Below, piece by piece: positions 61,884 through 64,000 of a DNA stretch of 64,000 bases. The notes under the pieces are model-generated. The model did not search any database and was not told the DNA's origin. It worked only from the letters and a program-made list of their open reading frames with translations. The position numbers and the translations under genes are program-made. The first letter of the stretch is position 1. Each line of letters opens with the position of its first letter. Source of the stretch: an uncultured Chryseobacterium sp. (lineage in GTDB: Bacteria; Bacteroidota; Bacteroidia; Flavobacteriales; Weeksellaceae); assembly GCA_913775525.1 (NCBI GenBank), contig CAJYLH010000024.1, forward strand, positions 1-64,000, given 5' to 3'.

Positions 61884-64000
61884 TTACTGTTCCAGCTTTT
61901 CTTTGATGTAGAAAGCGGTATGGGATTTCTTGTTTTTCGCAAGCTCTTCCGGGGTTCCGGTAAAGACCACTTCGCCGCCGTGTTTCCCGGCTTCCGGACC
62001 GATATCGATGATGTAGTCTGCACATTTGATGATGTCCGGCTGATGCTCGATCACAATCACCGAATGCCCAAGGTCAATCAATGCCTGAAGCGATTTGAGG
62101 AGCTTCTGGATGTCATGGAAATGCAGCCCTGTAGAAGGCTCATCAAAGACAAACAGCGTCTTGTCCGTTGTCACGCCTTTCACGAGGAAAGAAGCCAGCT
62201 TTACCCGCTGTGCTTCACCGCCGGAAAGGGTAGAGGAGCTCTGTCCGAGCTGAAGGTAGCCCAATCCGACTTCCTGCAACGGCCTCAGCTTGGTCACGAT
62301 CTTGTCTTCCTTGTTGTCCCCGAAAAATTCCAGCGCTTCATCCACCGTCATGTGGAGGATATCCGAAATATTTTTCTCGTCGTATTTGATTTCCAGGATC
62401 TCGTTCTTGAAGCGGGTGCCTTTGCACACCTCGCATTCCAGCTCGATGTCCGCCATGAACTGCATGGATACGTTGATCACGCCTTCGCCTTTACACTCGT
62501 CGCACCTTCCGCCGTCTACGTTGAAGGAGAAGTGCTTCGGCTTGTAGCCCATCATCTTGGCGGTTTTCTGCTTGGCAAACAGGTCGCGGATGTCGTCATA
62601 GGCTTTCAGGTAGGTCACCGGATTGGAACGAGAGGATTTCCCGATCGGGTTCTGGTCGATCAGTTCGATATTCTTGACCAGCTTTTTAGGGAATTCCACG
62701 GAATCATAATCACCTTTCTTACCGCCGAGTCCGAGCTGGATCATAATGTCATTCGTCAGGATCTCCTTCATCAGCGTTGATTTTCCGCTTCCGGAAACCC
62801 CTGAGATCACCACCAGGCTTTCCAGCGGAATATCTACATCAACATTTTTAAGGTTGTTCTGCCGGGCCCCTTTGATGTGGATCCATTCTTTGGCCTTTCT
62901 CCTTTTTTCAGGGACTTTGATTTCCAGCCGGCCGGTGAGGTATTTTGAAGTCAGCGTATCGGCATCTTTCAGTTCTTTATAATCTCCGGCAAAAACCAGT
63001 TCACCGCCAAGGTAACCGGCTTCCGGTCCGATGTCGATAATGTAGTCGGCCGCCCGCATTACGTCTTCATCATGTTCCACTACGATCACGGTATTGCCCA
63101 GATCGCGGAGGTTCTTCAGCACTTCAATTAAATTCTCTGTGTCCCTGGAATGCAGGCCGATAGAAGGTTCATCTAAAATATAGATAGAACCTACCAGCGA
63201 GCTTCCAAGGCTGGTCGCAAGGTTGATCCTCTGGCTTTCCCCGCCGGACAATGTATTGGAAGTACGGTTCAGCGTCAGGTAGCCTAAGCCGACTTTCAGC
63301 AGGAATTCAATCCGGGTCGTGATTTCGTACAGCAGCCTTTTGGCAATTTCCTGGTCGTGGTCGGAAAGCTTTAATCCGGTAATCAGCGGGAAGAGCTCAT
63401 CCAGCGGAAGGTCGATCATCGACTGGATGTTGTGCCCGTCTATTTTTACCCAGCTGGTTTCCTCACGCAGCCTCATGCCTTCGCAGGTTGGGCAGAGCGT
63501 TTTGCCGCGGTACCGGGAAAGCATCACGCGGTACTGTATTTTGTAGAGGTTCTCTTCAAGCATCTTGAAGAAATTATTGATGGACGGGAAGTTCCTGCTT
63601 CCGTCTCCTTTCCAGAGGAAGTTCCTCTGTTCTTTGGTTAACTGATGGTATGGTTTGTGCACCGGAAAGCCTTTTGCTTCCTTAATGAAGGATTTCTTCC
63701 ACTCGCTCATGCTTTCGCCGCGCCAGGAGACTACCGCATCTTCATAGATGGAAAGGGTTTTATTCGGTACTACAAGGTCCTCATCGATCCCGATGACCTT
63801 TCCGTATCCTTCGCAGGTCGGACAGGCTCCGTAAGGATTATTGAAGCTGAAAAAATGGACATTCGGTTCCAGGAACTCAATGCCGTCCAGCTCGAACTTA
63901 TTGGAGAATTCCTTCACCTTTCCGGTTTCGGTATTTTTAAGGGAGCAGTATCCTCTTCCTTCGTAAAATGCCATCTGGATGGAATCGGCGAGCCTTTGGA
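61884..64000 (-). CDS. uvrA: Excinuclease ABC subunit A (5' end outside window)
   Basis: The C-terminal 705 or so residues of UvrA, a DNA-damage recognition ATPase of nucleotide excision repair. The frame runs to the window edge without a start, so the N-terminal Walker A lies beyond 64000. Visible parts: the first zinc-finger region (CPTCEGYGKVIG and CPTCEGMRLREE), signature LSGGESQRINLA with VVEHDEDVMRAADYIIDIGP, the second Walker A GVSGSGKSTLMKEIL, the second zinc finger CDECKGEG...CEVCKGTRF, and the second signature LSGGEAQRVKLA with DEPSTGLHFHDI. Nothing looks disrupted. Confidence 0.96.
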   Translation of the reverse strand, partial: QRLADSIQMAFYEGRGYCSLKNTETGKVKEFSNKFELDGIEFLEPNVHFFSFNNPYGACPTCEGYGKVIGIDEDLVVPNKTLSIYEDAVVSWRGESMSEWKKSFIKEAKGFPVHKPYHQLTKEQRNFLWKGDGSRNFPSINNFFKMLEENLYKIQYRVMLSRYRGKTLCPTCEGMRLREETSWVKIDGHNIQSMIDLPLDELFPLITGLKLSDHDQEIAKRLLYEITTRIEFLLKVGLGYLTLNRTSNTLSGGESQRINLATSLGSSLVGSIYILDEPSIGLHSRDTENLIEVLKNLRDLGNTVIVVEHDEDVMRAADYIIDIGPEAGYLGGELVFAGDYKELKDADTLTSKYLTGRLEIKVPEKRRKAKEWIHIKGARQNNLKNVDVDIPLESLVVISGVSGSGKSTLMKEILTNDIMIQLGLGGKKGDYDSVEFPKKLVKNIELIDQNPIGKSSRSNPVTYLKAYDDIRDLFAKQKTAKMMGYKPKHFSFNVDGGRCDECKGEGVINVSMQFMADIELECEVCKGTRFKNEILEIKYDEKNISDILHMTVDEALEFFGDNKEDKIVTKLRPLQEVGLGYLQLGQSSSTLSGGEAQRVKLASFLVKGVTTDKTLFVFDEPSTGLHFHDIQKLLKSLQALIDLGHSVIVIEHQPDIIKCADYIIDIGPEAGKHGGEVVFTGTPEELAKNKKSHTAFYIKEKLEQ

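Noticed and set aside
61800-62780. 326-codon plus-strand frame opposite uvrA
   Set aside because: Antisense to the highly conserved second ABC domain of UvrA; no domain of its own.

Overview
The window looks like a chromosome segment of a Bacteroidota bacterium of the Flavobacteriia, most likely Chryseobacterium or a close relative in Weeksellaceae. The evidence is flavobacterial promoters (TTG around -33, TAnnTTTG around -7), weak Shine-Dalgarno signals, a type IX secretion C-terminal domain, secreted proteins with the N-terminal pattern VGIGTxTPxxxLDV, and a Bacteroidota-type Nudix arabinose regulator. No plasmid or phage backbone and no insertion sequence with a transposase was seen.

Layout. 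0-1.6 kb: a DUF559 endonuclease-fold gene embedded in copies of a long imperfect palindrome, then a ParD-like antitoxin remnant. 1.6-2.9 kb: AraC regulator plus VOC protein. 3.2-20.8 kb: arabinose and arabinoxylan region with a secreted GH30, an S41 peptidase on the other strand, GH3 (PA14), GH51, and the operon araB-araD-araA-aldose epimerase-sodium/sugar symporter. 20.9-30 kb: a coupled GNAT-like/small-protein pair, a Crp/Fnr regulator, DUF4260, a TPR-HTH membrane regulator next to a large surface protein, an exonuclease/DUF294 pair and a secreted protein. 30.2-41.9 kb: a Nudix-family AraR-like regulator and a six-gene run of GH127, SGNH esterase, GPH symporter, GH10, GH43 and GH67. 42-47 kb: a secreted protein, an AraC regulator, galK-galT-HAD phosphatase. 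47.1-49.1 kb: three tandem paralogous secreted proteins. 49.2-52.8 kb: minus-strand hypothetical, membrane and regulator genes (AraC, TetR, SRPBCC). 53.9-59.6 kb: a complete RND efflux operon. 59.8-64 kb: tRNA-Arg(CCT), an XRE-type regulator, a small Cys-rich lipoprotein and the 3' three quarters of uvrA, cut by the window edge.

How the genes work together. Secreted or periplasmic GH30 and GH10 cut (glucurono)xylan. The SGNH esterase and GH67 remove acetyl and methylglucuronic acid groups, GH3 and GH43 release xylose or arabinose, and GH51 and GH127 remove alpha- and beta-linked arabinofuranose. GPH and SSS symporters import products. AraA, AraB and AraD turn L-arabinose into D-xylulose-5-phosphate, and the epimerase feeds them the right anomer. 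A 19-bp operator (AAGTGT-N7-ACATTT) lies upstream of the GH30 gene, the GH3-GH51 genes, the araBDA operon and the Nudix regulator itself, tying the two halves into one predicted regulon. No SusC/SusD pair is present, which is unusual for a glycan locus in this phylum.

Other structure: a family of 33-bp near-perfect palindromes scattered through the glycan region, one of which encodes exactly the last 11 residues of AraB, and several families of short dispersed repeats.
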